64,000 bases of DNA from Streptomyces sp. NBC_00425 (GTDB taxonomy: Bacteria; Actinomycetota; Actinomycetes; Streptomycetales; Streptomycetaceae), in assembly GCF_036030735.1 (NCBI RefSeq), contig NZ_CP107928.1, forward strand, positions 4,774,001 to 4,838,000. Reading direction: 5' to 3'. A program made the position numbers and the translations under genes. Under the pieces are notes generated by a model. The model ran no database searches. It saw only the letters and a list, made by a program, of their open reading frames with translations, and was not told where the DNA came from. Of the stretch, positions 46,708 to 56,054 are shown in pieces (within the stretch, counting starts at the first letter, position 1; every line of letters starts with the position of its first letter).

Positions 46708-48126
46708 TCAGGCGACGTCCTCGATCTTCAGTTCCGGTCCGACAACCAGGGTGACGACACCCGCGGCGGCCGAACCGTCCGCCGTGGGGCGCAGGTTGGG
46801 CAGCCGCGACGCGAGGACGGCGGCCTTGCTCTCGAGGCCCGCCGGATAGGTGACCGTCGTCCTGGCCACCGTCCCGGGGGCGTTGCCCGTGCCGACGACG
46901 GTGTAGCCGGCCTTCTTCAGCTTCTCCGCGACGGCCGCCGCGCGCCCCGAGACGCCGGTGCCGTTCAGCACCTGGACCCGCACGCTGGAGGCGTACACCA
47001 CGTTCTTCTTCGACGCGTCCAACTGCGCCTTGGTGACCTCCTTGTCCTTGGCCAGGGAGGTGAACAGATCGGCGGCCTGCGGGTACTGCCACACGACGTT
47101 CGCCTTGTCGGTGGGCTGGTCGGCGACGCGCCCGTAGTTGGGCACGGTGAGGAAGCTCAGCCGGTCGCTCGGGATGCCCTTGAGCTCGTCGGCGAGCCCG
47201 TACAGCGGCTTGATGCCCGCCATGTCGGGGTCGGTGGTGAGGGACTTGGTGACCGACTGGAGGAAGCCGTACATCGCGTCGGGGCTGGTGAGCTTGGACT
47301 TGGCCTTCTTGGCCAGCGCGTCCATGAACTCCTGCTGGCGCCCGATGCGTCCGATGTCGGAGCCGTCGCCCACGCTGTAGCGGGTGCGGACGTATCCCAG
47401 CGCCTTCTCGCCCTTGACGGTCTGGCACCCCGCTTCCAGGTCGAGATGGGCCTTCTCGTCGTGGATGGCCTGCTTCGGGCAGACCTCGATGCCCTCCAGC
47501 GCGTCGACCATGCCCTTGAAGCCGGAGAAGTCGACCGTCATGAAGTGGTCGATGCGCAGACCGGTGTTGGCCTCGACGGTCTTGATGGTGCACGCGGCGG
47601 CCTCGCCGACCTTGCCGTTGCTGCCGCCGAGGGCGAAGGCCTCGTTGATCTTGAAGTGGTGCGGCGAGGACGACGTGCCGTCGCCCTTCTCGCACCCGGG
47701 TATCTCGACCCACGAGTCGCGCGGGAACGACACGACCGAGGCCCACTTACGGTCGGCCGGTATGTGCAGCACCATCAGCGTGTCGGACTGCATGGTGGTC
47801 AGGTCCTTGCCGTACTTGGCGTTGGCGCCGTCACGGCTGTCGGACCCCACGACCATGATGTTCTTCGAGCCGGGGCTGAGGTTCTGCGGCCGGTCGCCGC
47901 CCAGCTTGTCGTCCACCTCGGCGGAGGTGATGTTGTCGTTGAGGTCGTACCAGATCCACGCGCCGGCCCCGCCGGCCCCGAGGAGCACGAGGGCGCTCAC
48001 CCCCGCGCTCCAGGCGACGACGCGCCCGCGCCGGGTCAGGCGCGTCCCGCCGGACCCGCCCGCCGGACCTCTCCCCCGGCCGGCCGCCCGCACCGGCTCA
48101 TGTCCACGCCTTCTCGTTCCGCTCAC
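46708..48126 (-). CDS. LytR-CpsA-Psr (LCP) family wall-polymer ligase
   Basis: 472 residues from GTG 48126. Short basic cytoplasmic start, one membrane helix (VVAWSAGVSALVLLGAGGAGAWIW), then the LCP domain: GSDSRDGANAKYG, QSDTLMVLHIPADRKWASVVSFPRDSWV, KINEAF, and DGSDIGRIGRQQEFM with the Arg residues that hold the polyprenyl phosphate. A LytR_C domain follows (~370-470; VRVQVLNGTGVSGRA). LCP enzymes attach teichoic-type or other glycopolymers to peptidoglycan outside the membrane. Confidence 0.93.
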   Translation of the reverse strand: MSGTRRRGHEPVRAAGRGRGPAGGSGGTRLTRRGRVVAWSAGVSALVLLGAGGAGAWIWYDLNDNITSAEVDDKLGGDRPQNLSPGSKNIMVVGSDSRDGANAKYGKDLTTMQSDTLMVLHIPADRKWASVVSFPRDSWVEIPGCEKGDGTSSSPHHFKINEAFALGGSNGKVGEAAACTIKTVEANTGLRIDHFMTVDFSGFKGMVDALEGIEVCPKQAIHDEKAHLDLEAGCQTVKGEKALGYVRTRYSVGDGSDIGRIGRQQEFMDALAKKAKSKLTSPDAMYGFLQSVTKSLTTDPDMAGIKPLYGLADELKGIPSDRLSFLTVPNYGRVADQPTDKANVVWQYPQAADLFTSLAKDKEVTKAQLDASKKNVVYASSVRVQVLNGTGVSGRAAAVAEKLKKAGYTVVGTGNAPGTVARTTVTYPAGLESKAAVLASRLPNLRPTADGSAAAGVVTLVVGPELKIEDVA

Positions 48127-48306
48127 CGGCGCTCGCCCCTCCGCCTCGGCCGTTCCACCCGTACACCGTGCTCGGATCGCCGGCGTTGATCGCCGCCGAA
48201 CGTCGGAACCCTACACACGTGCAGGAATACGTCCGAGAAGGCACTGTCGCCTCAGAAGACCCCCAACTCCCCGCTTCCGGTTGCCTCGCCCGCCAGGGCG
48301 CTGCCG

Positions 48307-48798
48307 TCAAGAGGCCGGACGGCTCGGCTCCGGGCACGTGTGACCGTCGTCCGGCAGACCCAGCGAGTGCAGCGTCGGCTCACCGTCCGCGGGGACGACG
48401 AAGGTGAAGGCAGCCCGCGTCGACGGGACCCGCAGGGTGCGCTGGTCGCGGAAGGTGAGGCCGGGTTCCGGCTCCCAGGGGCAGGCCGCGCGGTCCAGGG
48501 CGGCCACGACCTCCGCGTAGGTCGGCTCGCCGGGGAACGTGCCCGCGTGGCCGGGCAGGTCGACCGTGTCGGTCCAGGTCTGTACGGACGCCATCCGCAC
48601 CTCACGGCACGGGCAGACGAGCACCTCCAGGTCGCCGTAGCCGTAGAGGCGGGGCCGGCGACGGCCGCGGCGGCTCATCGGGACCACCTCGCGCGGCTCG
48701 CCCAGGGCCGCCGTGACGTCGTCCCAGGAGGCGCCGATGTGCACCGGGCCCAGGCGGGCGGTCAGGGCGACGGAGGCGAGGAGGTCGGCGAGCGTCAT
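48307..48798 (-). CDS. Unrecognised soluble protein
   Basis: 163 residues (MTLADLLASVALTARLGPVHIGASWDDVTAALGEPREVV). The opening GPVHIGASWDDVTAALGEP pattern, followed by a short beta-rich middle (RRPRLYGYGDLEVLVCPC), recalls small SMI1/immunity-like or BamE-like folds, but I do not recognise the family. No signal peptide. Flanked by divergent neighbours. Confidence 0.6.
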   Translation of the reverse strand: MTLADLLASVALTARLGPVHIGASWDDVTAALGEPREVVPMSRRGRRRPRLYGYGDLEVLVCPCREVRMASVQTWTDTVDLPGHAGTFPGEPTYAEVVAALDRAACPWEPEPGLTFRDQRTLRVPSTRAAFTFVVPADGEPTLHSLGLPDDGHTCPEPSRPAS

Positions 48799-49037
48799 CG
48801 GCGGAGCATCGCAGCAGGTCGGGGCCGGTGTCCAGCCGATGACGGCGGTGCACGGCGTGCTGCGCTCGGAGTGGTTGACCAGCCGGTCGGTCAGCCGGCT
48901 GTTCCGGTCGGCCGATCCGGTCGGCCGTTCGTTCGTTCGTGAGTTGCCGCCGGGTGGAAAGGACGCCCGGGAACGGTGTCCCGTCCGGGTGGTTCTGGGG
49001 CGAGTACGGGATGGGGGGCGGGCGGGAGCGTCATCCT

Positions 49038-50105
49038 GTGCCGGTGTTCCGCTCCCCGCGCCCCCTCCGTGTCCTGACCACGCTGCTCGCCGCCCTCGTG
49101 CTGCTGGCCGGTCCCGCGTGCGTGCCCGTCGGGAGGGGGACCGGCGCGGCGACCGGCGCGTTCGGGGCGTACGTCGGGTACGACGACGCCGGCGTGCGGC
49201 GGATCGCCGGGCTGGACGAGTGGCTGGGCGTCGCCACCCCCCGGGTGGGGCACGCCTATCTGCCCGGAGACCGGTGGAGCAACATCGAGGGGGCGCCCGG
49301 ATACCTGGAGTACTGGGCGCGGTGGCGGCAGGAGCGCGCCGACCGGATGTTCGTGCTCAACGTGCCGATGCTGGAGGGGACCGAGGAGCACGTGTCCGAC
49401 GCGGCCGTGCGGGAGGAGCTGCGCAGAGGGGCGCGCGGCGACTACGACGGGCACTTCCGGGCACTGGCCCGGCGGCTCGTCGGGCTCGGACTGCCGGACA
49501 CGGTGCTGGTGCTGGGCTGGGAGATGAACGGGACCACGTACACCCATCGGTGCGGGCCCGATCCGCAGGCCTGGAAGCGGTACTGGGTCAGGATCGTGGA
49601 AGCCGTGCGATCGGTGCCGGGCGGGCGGCTGTTCCGGTTCGAGTTCACGCCCAGCCGGGGACGCGACGCCGTCCCCTGGACCGCGTGCTATCCGGGCGAC
49701 GCGCACGTCGACGTCGTCGGCATGGACGCCTACGACCAGCCCGCCGGCATGTCCTTCGCGGAGCAGGTCGCCGAGCCCTACGGCCTGGCCGCGCATGTCC
49801 GGTTCGCGCGGGCGCACGGCAAGCCGGTCTCGTATCCCGAGTGGGGGCTGTTCCGCAACGGCGACGACCCGGCGTACATGCGCGGCATGCTCGACTGGTT
49901 CGCCGCGCACCGGCCGCTCTACCAGACCATCAGTGACTACTGTCCGCACGGCGTGTGGCGGTGTGCCGACAACCCTCGGTCCTCGGCCGTCTACCGCGCC
50001 CTGGTCGGCGCGGGGGCGGGGGCGGGGTCGAGGGTGGGCGTGGAGCCAGGGGCGAGGACGGCGGCGGGGGCCGGGGCGGGGGAGGAAGCGGGGCCGTTCG
50101 GCTGA
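49038..50105 (+). CDS. Exported GH26-like glycoside hydrolase
   Basis: 355 residues from GTG 49038 (GGGAG 9 bases upstream); ATG 49011 is an alternative. Signal peptide RVLTTLLAALVLLAGPAC, perhaps lipidated, though the lipobox is imperfect. Barrel motifs: GYDDAGVRRIAGLDEWLG, then VLGWEMNG with acid/base E162, VDVVGMDAYD, and VSYPEWGLF with nucleophile E268. The layout matches GH26-like enzymes (beta-mannanase or related). The C-terminal tail is low-complexity Gly/Ala. Substrate unknown. Confidence 0.82.
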   Translation: MPVFRSPRPLRVLTTLLAALVLLAGPACVPVGRGTGAATGAFGAYVGYDDAGVRRIAGLDEWLGVATPRVGHAYLPGDRWSNIEGAPGYLEYWARWRQERADRMFVLNVPMLEGTEEHVSDAAVREELRRGARGDYDGHFRALARRLVGLGLPDTVLVLGWEMNGTTYTHRCGPDPQAWKRYWVRIVEAVRSVPGGRLFRFEFTPSRGRDAVPWTACYPGDAHVDVVGMDAYDQPAGMSFAEQVAEPYGLAAHVRFARAHGKPVSYPEWGLFRNGDDPAYMRGMLDWFAAHRPLYQTISDYCPHGVWRCADNPRSSAVYRALVGAGAGAGSRVGVEPGARTAAGAGAGEEAGPFG

Positions 50106-50168
50106 ACCTGGCGCGCCCGTCCGGCCGGGTGCCGCCCCTGGACGCACCACCGGTCCGATGATCCGGAA

Positions 50169-51050
50169 ATGGGACGAGAACATCATGCGCGCTTCCCGCG
50201 GACGCGGGCGCGCCTCAGCGCCGCGACCGGGGCCGCCTTCCTCGCCCTCCTGCTGACGGCGCTCGCCGCCGTGCCCGCAGCAGCGGGGGGCGACGGACAG
50301 CGCCACCGGGCCGTCCGTGCCGTCCGCGTCCACGAGCAGGCGCGCGAACGGGTCGACCGGCTGCGCGAGGCCGACGCCCTCCCCGCGGCCGTCGAAGAGG
50401 CCGAAGAGCGCCGGAAGACCGTCCGCGCCGGCCTGTGGGACCTGCTGCGGGCGGGGGCCAGGGAGACCGGCGACCCGGTCGCCGTCGACCCGTCCGGGCG
50501 CGCGGGCCACTGTCCGTTCGGGGACCGCAGCCGCGCTCCCGAACAGCGCTCCTCTGCCTGGACCGCCCCGACCCGCCGCTACTGGCTCTCCGCCGGCTAC
50601 GCCGCGAAGGGCTCCCGCTGGGCCCGCCGCCACACCGGCCAGGACTTCGCGGTGGACTCCGGCACCCCGGTGTACGCCGTCGGCTCCGGCGTCGTACACG
50701 TCACCACCTGCGGGGACGGCTTCGGCAACCAGGTCCTCGTGCGGCACCGGGACGGCTACTTCACGCAGTACGCCCACCTGTCCCGCATCGACGTGCGCCG
50801 GGGCCAGCGGGTCGACGCCGGCCAGCGCCTCGGGCTGTCCGGCGCGTCCGGCAACGTGACCGGACCGCATCTGCACTTCGAGGTGCGGATCACCCCGTAC
50901 CTGGGGTCCCAGGTGCCGCCCCTGCCGTGGCTGCGCCGTAAGTCCGTGCAGGTGTCCGGGGCGCCGGCGCTCCCCTGGTCCCGTGGCCACCGCGCCGCAC
51001 GGGCGCCCGCCCCGGGGCGGAACGCACCCTACGCCTGGAGCGGCCGGTAG
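50169..51050 (+). CDS. Secreted M23 (LytM) peptidase
   Basis: 293 residues from ATG 50169. Signal peptide ATGAAFLALLLTALAAVPAAA, a charged helical region (EQARERVDRLREADALPAAVEEAEERR), then the M23 fold with zinc ligands HTGQD and HLHFE. Expected to cut peptidoglycan stem or cross-bridge peptides. Its end overlaps the convergent DUF7144-like gene by 22 bases. Confidence 0.9.
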   Translation: MGREHHARFPRTRARLSAATGAAFLALLLTALAAVPAAAGGDGQRHRAVRAVRVHEQARERVDRLREADALPAAVEEAEERRKTVRAGLWDLLRAGARETGDPVAVDPSGRAGHCPFGDRSRAPEQRSSAWTAPTRRYWLSAGYAAKGSRWARRHTGQDFAVDSGTPVYAVGSGVVHVTTCGDGFGNQVLVRHRDGYFTQYAHLSRIDVRRGQRVDAGQRLGLSGASGNVTGPHLHFEVRITPYLGSQVPPLPWLRRKSVQVSGAPALPWSRGHRAARAPAPGRNAPYAWSGR

Positions 51051-51517
51051 GAGGCCAGGGCCCAGATGACGAAGACGTCGATGGCGATCTGGATGACCGC
51101 CCAGACCGGTGCGTACGGCAGGAACAGGAACTGCAGGATCAGGCTCAGCGACGCCAGCACGATGCCGCTGATCCGGGCCCACTCCGCCTTCTCCACCCCC
51201 ATCAGCAGCCCCCAGCCGGTCGCCGTGGCCACGATGCCCACGATCAGCAGGACCCAGCCCCAGCCGGTGAGGTTCATCTCGTAGACGTAGCTGCCGACCC
51301 GGGAGTAGACGTCGTCCTCGGCGATCGCGGCGATGCCCTGGAAGACGGCGAGGACACCGCTGACGAACATCAGCACGCCGCCGAAGACGACCCCGCCGGC
51401 GGCCAGTCCACCGCCGGCCGGGGGCGAGGCCCAGGCCGGCGTGCCGGTGCCCTGGTGGGACGGGTCCCACACGGGGGACCCGTGCGACGACGGCTGGGAG
51501 TGCGGCTGGTCGCTCAT
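51029..51517 (-). CDS. DUF7144-type membrane protein
   Basis: 162 residues from ATG 51517. A disordered N-terminus (~40 residues) precedes four membrane helices: GGVLMFVSGVLAVFQGIAAI, GWGWVLLIVGIVATATGWGLLMG, ARISGIVLASLSLILQFLFLP and PVWAVIQIAIDVFVIWAL. The pattern fits the DUF7144/DUF1206-like actinobacterial membrane proteins. Function unknown. Confidence 0.8.
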   Translation of the reverse strand: MSDQPHSQPSSHGSPVWDPSHQGTGTPAWASPPAGGGLAAGGVVFGGVLMFVSGVLAVFQGIAAIAEDDVYSRVGSYVYEMNLTGWGWVLLIVGIVATATGWGLLMGVEKAEWARISGIVLASLSLILQFLFLPYAPVWAVIQIAIDVFVIWALASYRPLQA

Positions 51518-51706
51518 GGGGTGACCCCGTCTCTGTGTCGGCGACTGTCCCTCGACCATCCGTCCGGGTGGTGGCCGCCACCACGGGGGGTGGGCCGTTC
51601 GGGTGGGCCGGCATGCGGGCGGGACGGTCCGCGCCTTCACTGGAGATTCCGGGGACCTGGGTCCGCGACCGACCCGCGAACGACCCCCGAACGATCTGGA
51701 GGCGTG

Positions 51707-52249
51707 ATGGCAGCGAACCGCAGAAGCCGGAAGAGGGGGCTCCGTCCGGCGGCGGTGCGGGGCGCGGCCCTGCTGACGGGGCTCGCCGCGCTCACCGCGC
51801 TCACCGGCTGCTCGGGGGACGACAGCCCGTCCTCCGTCGCCAGCAAGGCGGCCTCCGCCGCGCAGTCGGTGGGCGCGCAGGCCACCGCCGCCGCCTCCTC
51901 CCTCGCCTCGGAGGCCTCGGAGGCGTTCTCGTCGGCGACCGCGGAGGTGGGCCGCAAGCTCGACGGGATCGAGGGCGGCGTCGACGCCAAGGGCGACGTG
52001 AAGCTCGGCACGCCGACCGCCGACGGCGACCGCAGCGCGGTCGAGGTGACCGTCACCAACAGCGTCGACTCGACGAAGTCCTTCGGCGTCGAGGTGGACT
52101 TCAAGGACTCCGGCGGCAAGCTGCTCGACTCCGTGCTCGTCACCGTCACCGACGTCCCGGCCGGCAAGTCCGCCAAGGCCATCGCCCGCAGTCACCGCGC
52201 GCTCTCCGGCGAGGTGAAGGCGGAGGCGGCCCGGGCGGTGCGGTACTGA
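51707..52249 (+). CDS. FxLYD-domain lipoprotein
   Basis: 180 residues from ATG 51707 (GGAGG upstream; GTG 51704 also possible). Lipobox LTGC, an Ala/Ser-rich helical stalk (VASKAASAAQSVGAQATAAASS), then an FxLYD-like beta domain (AVEVTVTNSVDSTKSFGVEVDFKDSGGKLLDSVLVTVTDVPAG). Surface-anchored, function unknown. Its TGA overlaps the proposed start of the next gene. Confidence 0.82.
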   Translation: MAANRRSRKRGLRPAAVRGAALLTGLAALTALTGCSGDDSPSSVASKAASAAQSVGAQATAAASSLASEASEAFSSATAEVGRKLDGIEGGVDAKGDVKLGTPTADGDRSAVEVTVTNSVDSTKSFGVEVDFKDSGGKLLDSVLVTVTDVPAGKSAKAIARSHRALSGEVKAEAARAVRY

Positions 52250-53220
52250 CGCGGTCCGGGGAGACGTCCGGTCCGCCCGCCGAACCGCTCCTGGTCCGTC
52301 CGCTGCTGCGCGAGATCGCCGCGGCCCCGCGCCATCTCCCCGAGCTCCTCGCGCGGTTCGCCGTCCACCGCCTGGGACCGGTGGCCCGGCGCGCGACGAG
52401 CACCGAGCCGCCGCCCGGCCGGGCGGCGGTGATCCGGCGGGGCCACCGGGCCACGGTCGCCGAAGGCGCGTTCGTGGGCGGGCCGTTCCTCCTGTTCGTC
52501 CCCTTCGCGTTCTGCGCGGCGCTGCTGCGCCAGGCCCGCACGGTCCTGGAACTGGCCGCGCTGGCCGGCCACACCCCGACCGAGCTCGACCGCGCGGCCG
52601 AACTCCTGGTGCTGCAGGGCGTCCACGACGACGTCCCGGCCGCCCGGGCCGCCCTCGCCGCACAGGCCGCCGGCGCCGACGCGGCGCCCACGCCCGGGCG
52701 GTTGCGGCGCACGGCCGTCCTGTGGGCCCTGGTCATGCGCATGGCCCGGCTGCTCGGTCTCCTCGTCCCCGCCGAACCGGGTTCCCGGCCGCGGTGGGCG
52801 GCCCAGACCGCCCGTTGGCTGCTGCTCGTGGCGGTGTTCCTGGTGGGCCTGGTCGCGCCGCTGGTCTGGCTCCCGTACATGGCCTCCAACTACGACCGCG
52901 CCACCACCCGCCTCACCGCCCGCGCCGTCCGCTTCTACTTCCCGGACGCGCCGGACGACGTCGGTCCGTCCCGCCCACGTCGCCGCCTCGACCCGGCCGC
53001 CCTCACCTCCGCGGCCCGCGCGCTTCTCTCCCTGCTCGTGCCGATCGCCGTCACTCTCGGCCTGCTGGCGACCGACCTGCGCATCGCGGGCGGCAGATGG
53101 CAGTCGCTGACGATCGCCCTGGCGGCGGCGTCCACAACGGCGGGAGCGGTGTGGCTGTGGCGCCGCCACAGCCATCACCACGGGCGCAGGCGCGGGCACG
53201 GGGACCGTCGCCGTCGGTGA
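52246..53220 (+). CDS. Membrane protein of unknown family, unusual start
   Basis: About 324 residues. There is no ATG, GTG or TTG at the apparent beginning. The protein-like sequence (LLVRPLLREIAAAPRHLPELLARFAVHRLGP) starts right after the upstream gene, and the only coupled candidate is CTG 52246, whose CTGA overlaps the upstream stop. GTG 52381 would cut off this conserved-looking part. Membrane helices appear near GGPFLLFVPFAFCAALL, WLLLVAVFLVGLVAPLVWLPY and LLSLLVPIAVTLGLLATDL. It probably forms a pair with the upstream lipoprotein. Confidence 0.65.
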   Translation: MTRSGETSGPPAEPLLVRPLLREIAAAPRHLPELLARFAVHRLGPVARRATSTEPPPGRAAVIRRGHRATVAEGAFVGGPFLLFVPFAFCAALLRQARTVLELAALAGHTPTELDRAAELLVLQGVHDDVPAARAALAAQAAGADAAPTPGRLRRTAVLWALVMRMARLLGLLVPAEPGSRPRWAAQTARWLLLVAVFLVGLVAPLVWLPYMASNYDRATTRLTARAVRFYFPDAPDDVGPSRPRRRLDPAALTSAARALLSLLVPIAVTLGLLATDLRIAGGRWQSLTIALAAASTTAGAVWLWRRHSHHHGRRRGHGDRRRR

Positions 53221-53253
53221 CGTGAACCGGCAGGGCGCCGGCGGGCGGACGCG

Positions 53254-53958
53254 TCAGGCCATCCAGAAGAAGACGGCCGTCATGCGCTTCTCCTCGAGCG
53301 TGGTGCCGGAGTAACCGGTCGCGCTGTGCACGAGGTTGGCGTTGTAGAGGAGCAGACGGTTGTGCCGGTGCGGCACCCGGACGTCCTCCTCGAAGGCGTC
53401 CGGTGCGACGAACCGGGTGCCGAGCGCCTCGACGAGGTTGTTGTGCGGGGCCTGGACGACGTTGCCGCCGAGCCGCCCGCCCGGCAGTGACTGCCGGTAG
53501 AAGCTGGTGCCGCAGTCCTTGGGCACGGCCGGGTTGAGGTAGAGCACGGCCGCGTAGCGGCACAGCGCCCGCGAGTCGGAGTGCGGGCGCGGGGCGCTCT
53601 CCCCCTCACCGACGACCTGGACGCAGTTGTGGTTCAGGGTGCCGCCGCCGGGCGCCTGCTGCACCCACAGTTTCCGCGCCCCCGTCGCCCCGCGCACCAG
53701 CCGTTCCACCCGGTCGAGTTCACCGGGTTCGAGACCGGGCATGGTGCGCAGTCCGGGCCAGCTCTCCGAGGTGTAGGGGTGTCCCTTGACCCAGTCGTCC
53801 TTGGCGAGACAGCGTGCACGGATCGCGGCGGCGTCGGGCTCGGGGAAGACGTCGTCGATCACCCAGTAGTCCCGGCCCCTGGTGGGTTTGCGGTAGGGGA
53901 GGACGGGGAGTGTGGCGGCAGCCCTCGCGGACTGACGGGGCCGCTGTGGCATGGACAT
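53254..53958 (-). CDS. DUF6445 / 2-oxoglutarate-Fe(II) oxygenase-like protein
   Basis: 234 residues from ATG 53958 (ATG 53952 and GTG 54000 are alternatives; none has a clear ribosome site). The core has PHSDSRALCRYAAVLYLNP and HRHNRLLLYNANLVHSATGY, consistent with the H-x-D...H iron triad of a cupin-like dioxygenase. A hydroxylase role on an amino acid, peptide or metabolite is likely; the substrate is unknown. Confidence 0.72.
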   Translation of the reverse strand: MSMPQRPRQSARAAATLPVLPYRKPTRGRDYWVIDDVFPEPDAAAIRARCLAKDDWVKGHPYTSESWPGLRTMPGLEPGELDRVERLVRGATGARKLWVQQAPGGGTLNHNCVQVVGEGESAPRPHSDSRALCRYAAVLYLNPAVPKDCGTSFYRQSLPGGRLGGNVVQAPHNNLVEALGTRFVAPDAFEEDVRVPHRHNRLLLYNANLVHSATGYSGTTLEEKRMTAVFFWMA

Positions 53959-54147
53959 GCAGCGAATGTAGGTCGGGGGATCCTCATGACTCGCCCTCAC
54001 GTTCGTCCGGACTCCTCCGTGAAGCGGTCAACGTTTCACCGGGGCGGTCAACGGTTCGCCAACCGCCTTCACATCACGCACACATGCACTACCGGAATTG
54101 TGGCGTCCGTCACAGCAGGTGCGGGCCGGGGGTGCTGAAGTAGCCGG

Positions 54148-54402
54148 ATGATCGGTCTCGTCATCCGCGTGCTCCCGTTCTGGGTGCGCGAACCCCTGCT
54201 CGTCGTCTTCGGCGTCGTCTTCAGCGGCTTCCTCTTCTACGCGGCCGTCCGGGACGGCGAGTGGCAGATGGCCGCCATCGGAGCGGCCGTCGTCCTCTTC
54301 ACCGCGATCCGCGTGCACACCATCAACCGCGCCCTCCGGGAACGCCGTCAGACGAAGGCCATGGACGGCACGAAGCACGTCCGGCACGCCGAGGGCGTCT
54401 AG
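54148..54402 (+). CDS. Small two-helix membrane protein
   Basis: 84 residues: MIGLVIRVLPFWVREPLLVVFGVVFSGFLFYAAVRDGEWQMAAIGAAVVLFTAIRVHTI gives two membrane helices, followed by a basic tail. The family is common in streptomycetes and unnamed. Ends in a hairpin shared with the convergent MOSC gene. Confidence 0.75.
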   Translation: MIGLVIRVLPFWVREPLLVVFGVVFSGFLFYAAVRDGEWQMAAIGAAVVLFTAIRVHTINRALRERRQTKAMDGTKHVRHAEGV

Positions 54403-54410
54403 GAGATCCG

Positions 54411-54431
54411 GGGCCGTCCGGGTCACGGCCC
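54411..54431. terminator. Terminator between convergent genes
   Basis: GGGCCGT (54411-54417) / ACGGCCC (54425-54431), 7-base loop, overlapping the MOSC stop. Confidence 0.5.
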
Positions 54432-55142
54432 GGCGGTCGTCCCGGGACACACCGCCACCTCGTCGCCGACCGCTATCCTCCCCGCCCGCCGGACCTGGAA
54501 GTAGGCGCCGAAGGCGATGCCGCCGGCGTCCGTCCGGCGGTAGTCCGCCAGGGTGCGCAGGGGTTCCGGACCGGCGCGGCGGCCGGTGCGCTGGTCGACC
54601 ATGGTGATGGCGCAGCGGATCGTCTCCTCGGTGAAGGCCAGTTCGACCCCGGCCACGGCGAGGCGGGCGGCGCGATCCTCGGCGTGGGCGTCGTCCCAGC
54701 CGTCCACGACGAGGTTGGGGCGGAAGCGGTTCATCGGGAGGGGGCCGACTCCTCGGGCGGCGAGGCGACGGTTCAGGGCGTCCAGGCTGGCGCGCGAGAC
54801 GACGTGCAGCCGGTGGGCGTTGCCCGCCCGCGGCCGGACGAGGGTGCTGGGGACGCCCAGGAACTCCGTGAGCCAGGTGTGCACGTCCGGACTGTCCGCC
54901 CGCACCGGGTCCCGGCCCGGTGCGCGCAACGTCACCTCGCCGTCGCTCGACTCCGGGGAGATCAGCGCCATCCGGGGGTCTCCCCCCTGCCAGCGCAGCT
55001 CGCCCTTCTCGTCGGCGATCGCGTAGGCGCGGTCGTGCGGCAGGCCGGTCGGCGTCAGCGCCGCCTCGGTGAGCGTCGTCCCCGCGCAGCCCTTCACCGG
55101 GTAGTACGTGATCTCCGTGAGTCGTGCCGTGCTCGTCCCCAT
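54423..55142 (-). CDS. MOSC-domain protein, mARC/YiiM-like
   Basis: 239 residues from ATG 55142. N-terminal MOSC beta-barrel (ARLTEITYYPVKGCAGTTLTEA), then the MOSC core with RPNLVVDGWDDAHAEDR and ETIRCAITMVDQRTG; the Cys in TIRCAI is the likely molybdenum ligand. These enzymes bind molybdenum cofactor and reduce N-hydroxylated compounds or act in sulfur transfer. The C-terminal region is complete. Confidence 0.88.
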   Translation of the reverse strand: MGTSTARLTEITYYPVKGCAGTTLTEAALTPTGLPHDRAYAIADEKGELRWQGGDPRMALISPESSDGEVTLRAPGRDPVRADSPDVHTWLTEFLGVPSTLVRPRAGNAHRLHVVSRASLDALNRRLAARGVGPLPMNRFRPNLVVDGWDDAHAEDRAARLAVAGVELAFTEETIRCAITMVDQRTGRRAGPEPLRTLADYRRTDAGGIAFGAYFQVRRAGRIAVGDEVAVCPGTTAGP

Positions 55143-55203
55143 GCGCCCCGAGCCCCCCATGTCCCCGCCCCCCATGTCCCAGCCCTCCGTGTCCCGTCGC
55201 GTC

Positions 55204-55872
55204 TCAGTCCGTCACCAGTGCCAGTACGAAGCCGTCGTACCCCTTCTCGCCCACCGTCTGAACCGCCGTCGCGGTCAACTTCGGGTGCTGGGCGATCAGT
55301 TCGGTGAAGGTGCGGACTCCCTGGACGCGCGGGTCGGTGCTCGCCGCGTCGGTCACCGCGCCCTCGCGCACCACGTTGTCGCCGACGATGACGCCGCCGG
55401 GCCGGGTCAGCCGCAGCGCCCACTCCAGGTAGAGCGGGTTCGAGGGCTTGTCCGCGTCGATGAAGACCAGGTCGAACCCCTCGTCGCCGAGCTCCGCCGC
55501 GAGGAGCGGCAGCGTGTCCGCCGCCTTGCCCACCCGCAGGTCCACCACGTCCCGCAGGCCCGCCCTCGCGATGTTCGACGCCGCCGTCTCCGCGTGCCGT
55601 TCGTCCGCCTCCAGCGTCACCAGGCGGCCGCCCTCGGGCAGGGCGCGGGCGAGCCAGAGGGTGCTGTAGCCGCCGAGGGTGCCGATCTCCAGGATCGTGC
55701 GGGCGCCCCGGATGCGGGCGATCAGGTGCAGCAGCTTGCCCTGGTTCGGCGCGACCTGATGGGGCGGCAGACCGGCGGCCTCGCTGCCCGCGCCGGCCGC
55801 GCGCAGCGCGTCGTCCTCCTCCACCAGCAGGTCGTTGAAGTAGGCGTCGACGGCGGTCCAGGTCTGCTGCAC
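55204..55872 (-). CDS. SAM-dependent O-methyltransferase (COMT-like)
   Basis: 222 residues from GTG 55872 with AGGGGAC upstream. The class I methyltransferase fold is seen: GARTILEIGTLGGYSTLWLARALP (SAM motif I), LVTLEADERHAETA, FDLVFIDADKPSN (metal-binding Asp) and PGGVIVGDNVVREG. It resembles bacterial catechol/caffeoyl-CoA-type O-methyltransferases that need Mg2+. Transcribed divergently from the DUF4142 gene. Confidence 0.92.
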   Translation of the reverse strand: MQQTWTAVDAYFNDLLVEEDDALRAAGAGSEAAGLPPHQVAPNQGKLLHLIARIRGARTILEIGTLGGYSTLWLARALPEGGRLVTLEADERHAETAASNIARAGLRDVVDLRVGKAADTLPLLAAELGDEGFDLVFIDADKPSNPLYLEWALRLTRPGGVIVGDNVVREGAVTDAASTDPRVQGVRTFTELIAQHPKLTATAVQTVGEKGYDGFVLALVTD

Positions 55873-56054
55873 GGCAGGTCCCCTCTCGGTCCAGTGAGTT
55901 CCTTGTGGGAACTTACTGGACGGTCCGGTGCACCGTCCATCAACTTTCTGGCGGACCGGATGAGTCCGAACGGCTCCGCGCGCGTATCTCTCTTCGTCCG
56001 GGTCCCCACCGGGCGACGACACGACGGCGGATTCCCCGACGGGCAGGAGGAACG

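Noticed and set aside
48891..51614. 907-residue minus-strand frame opposite the GH26-like and M23 genes
   Set aside because: Antisense to two genes with intact catalytic motifs.
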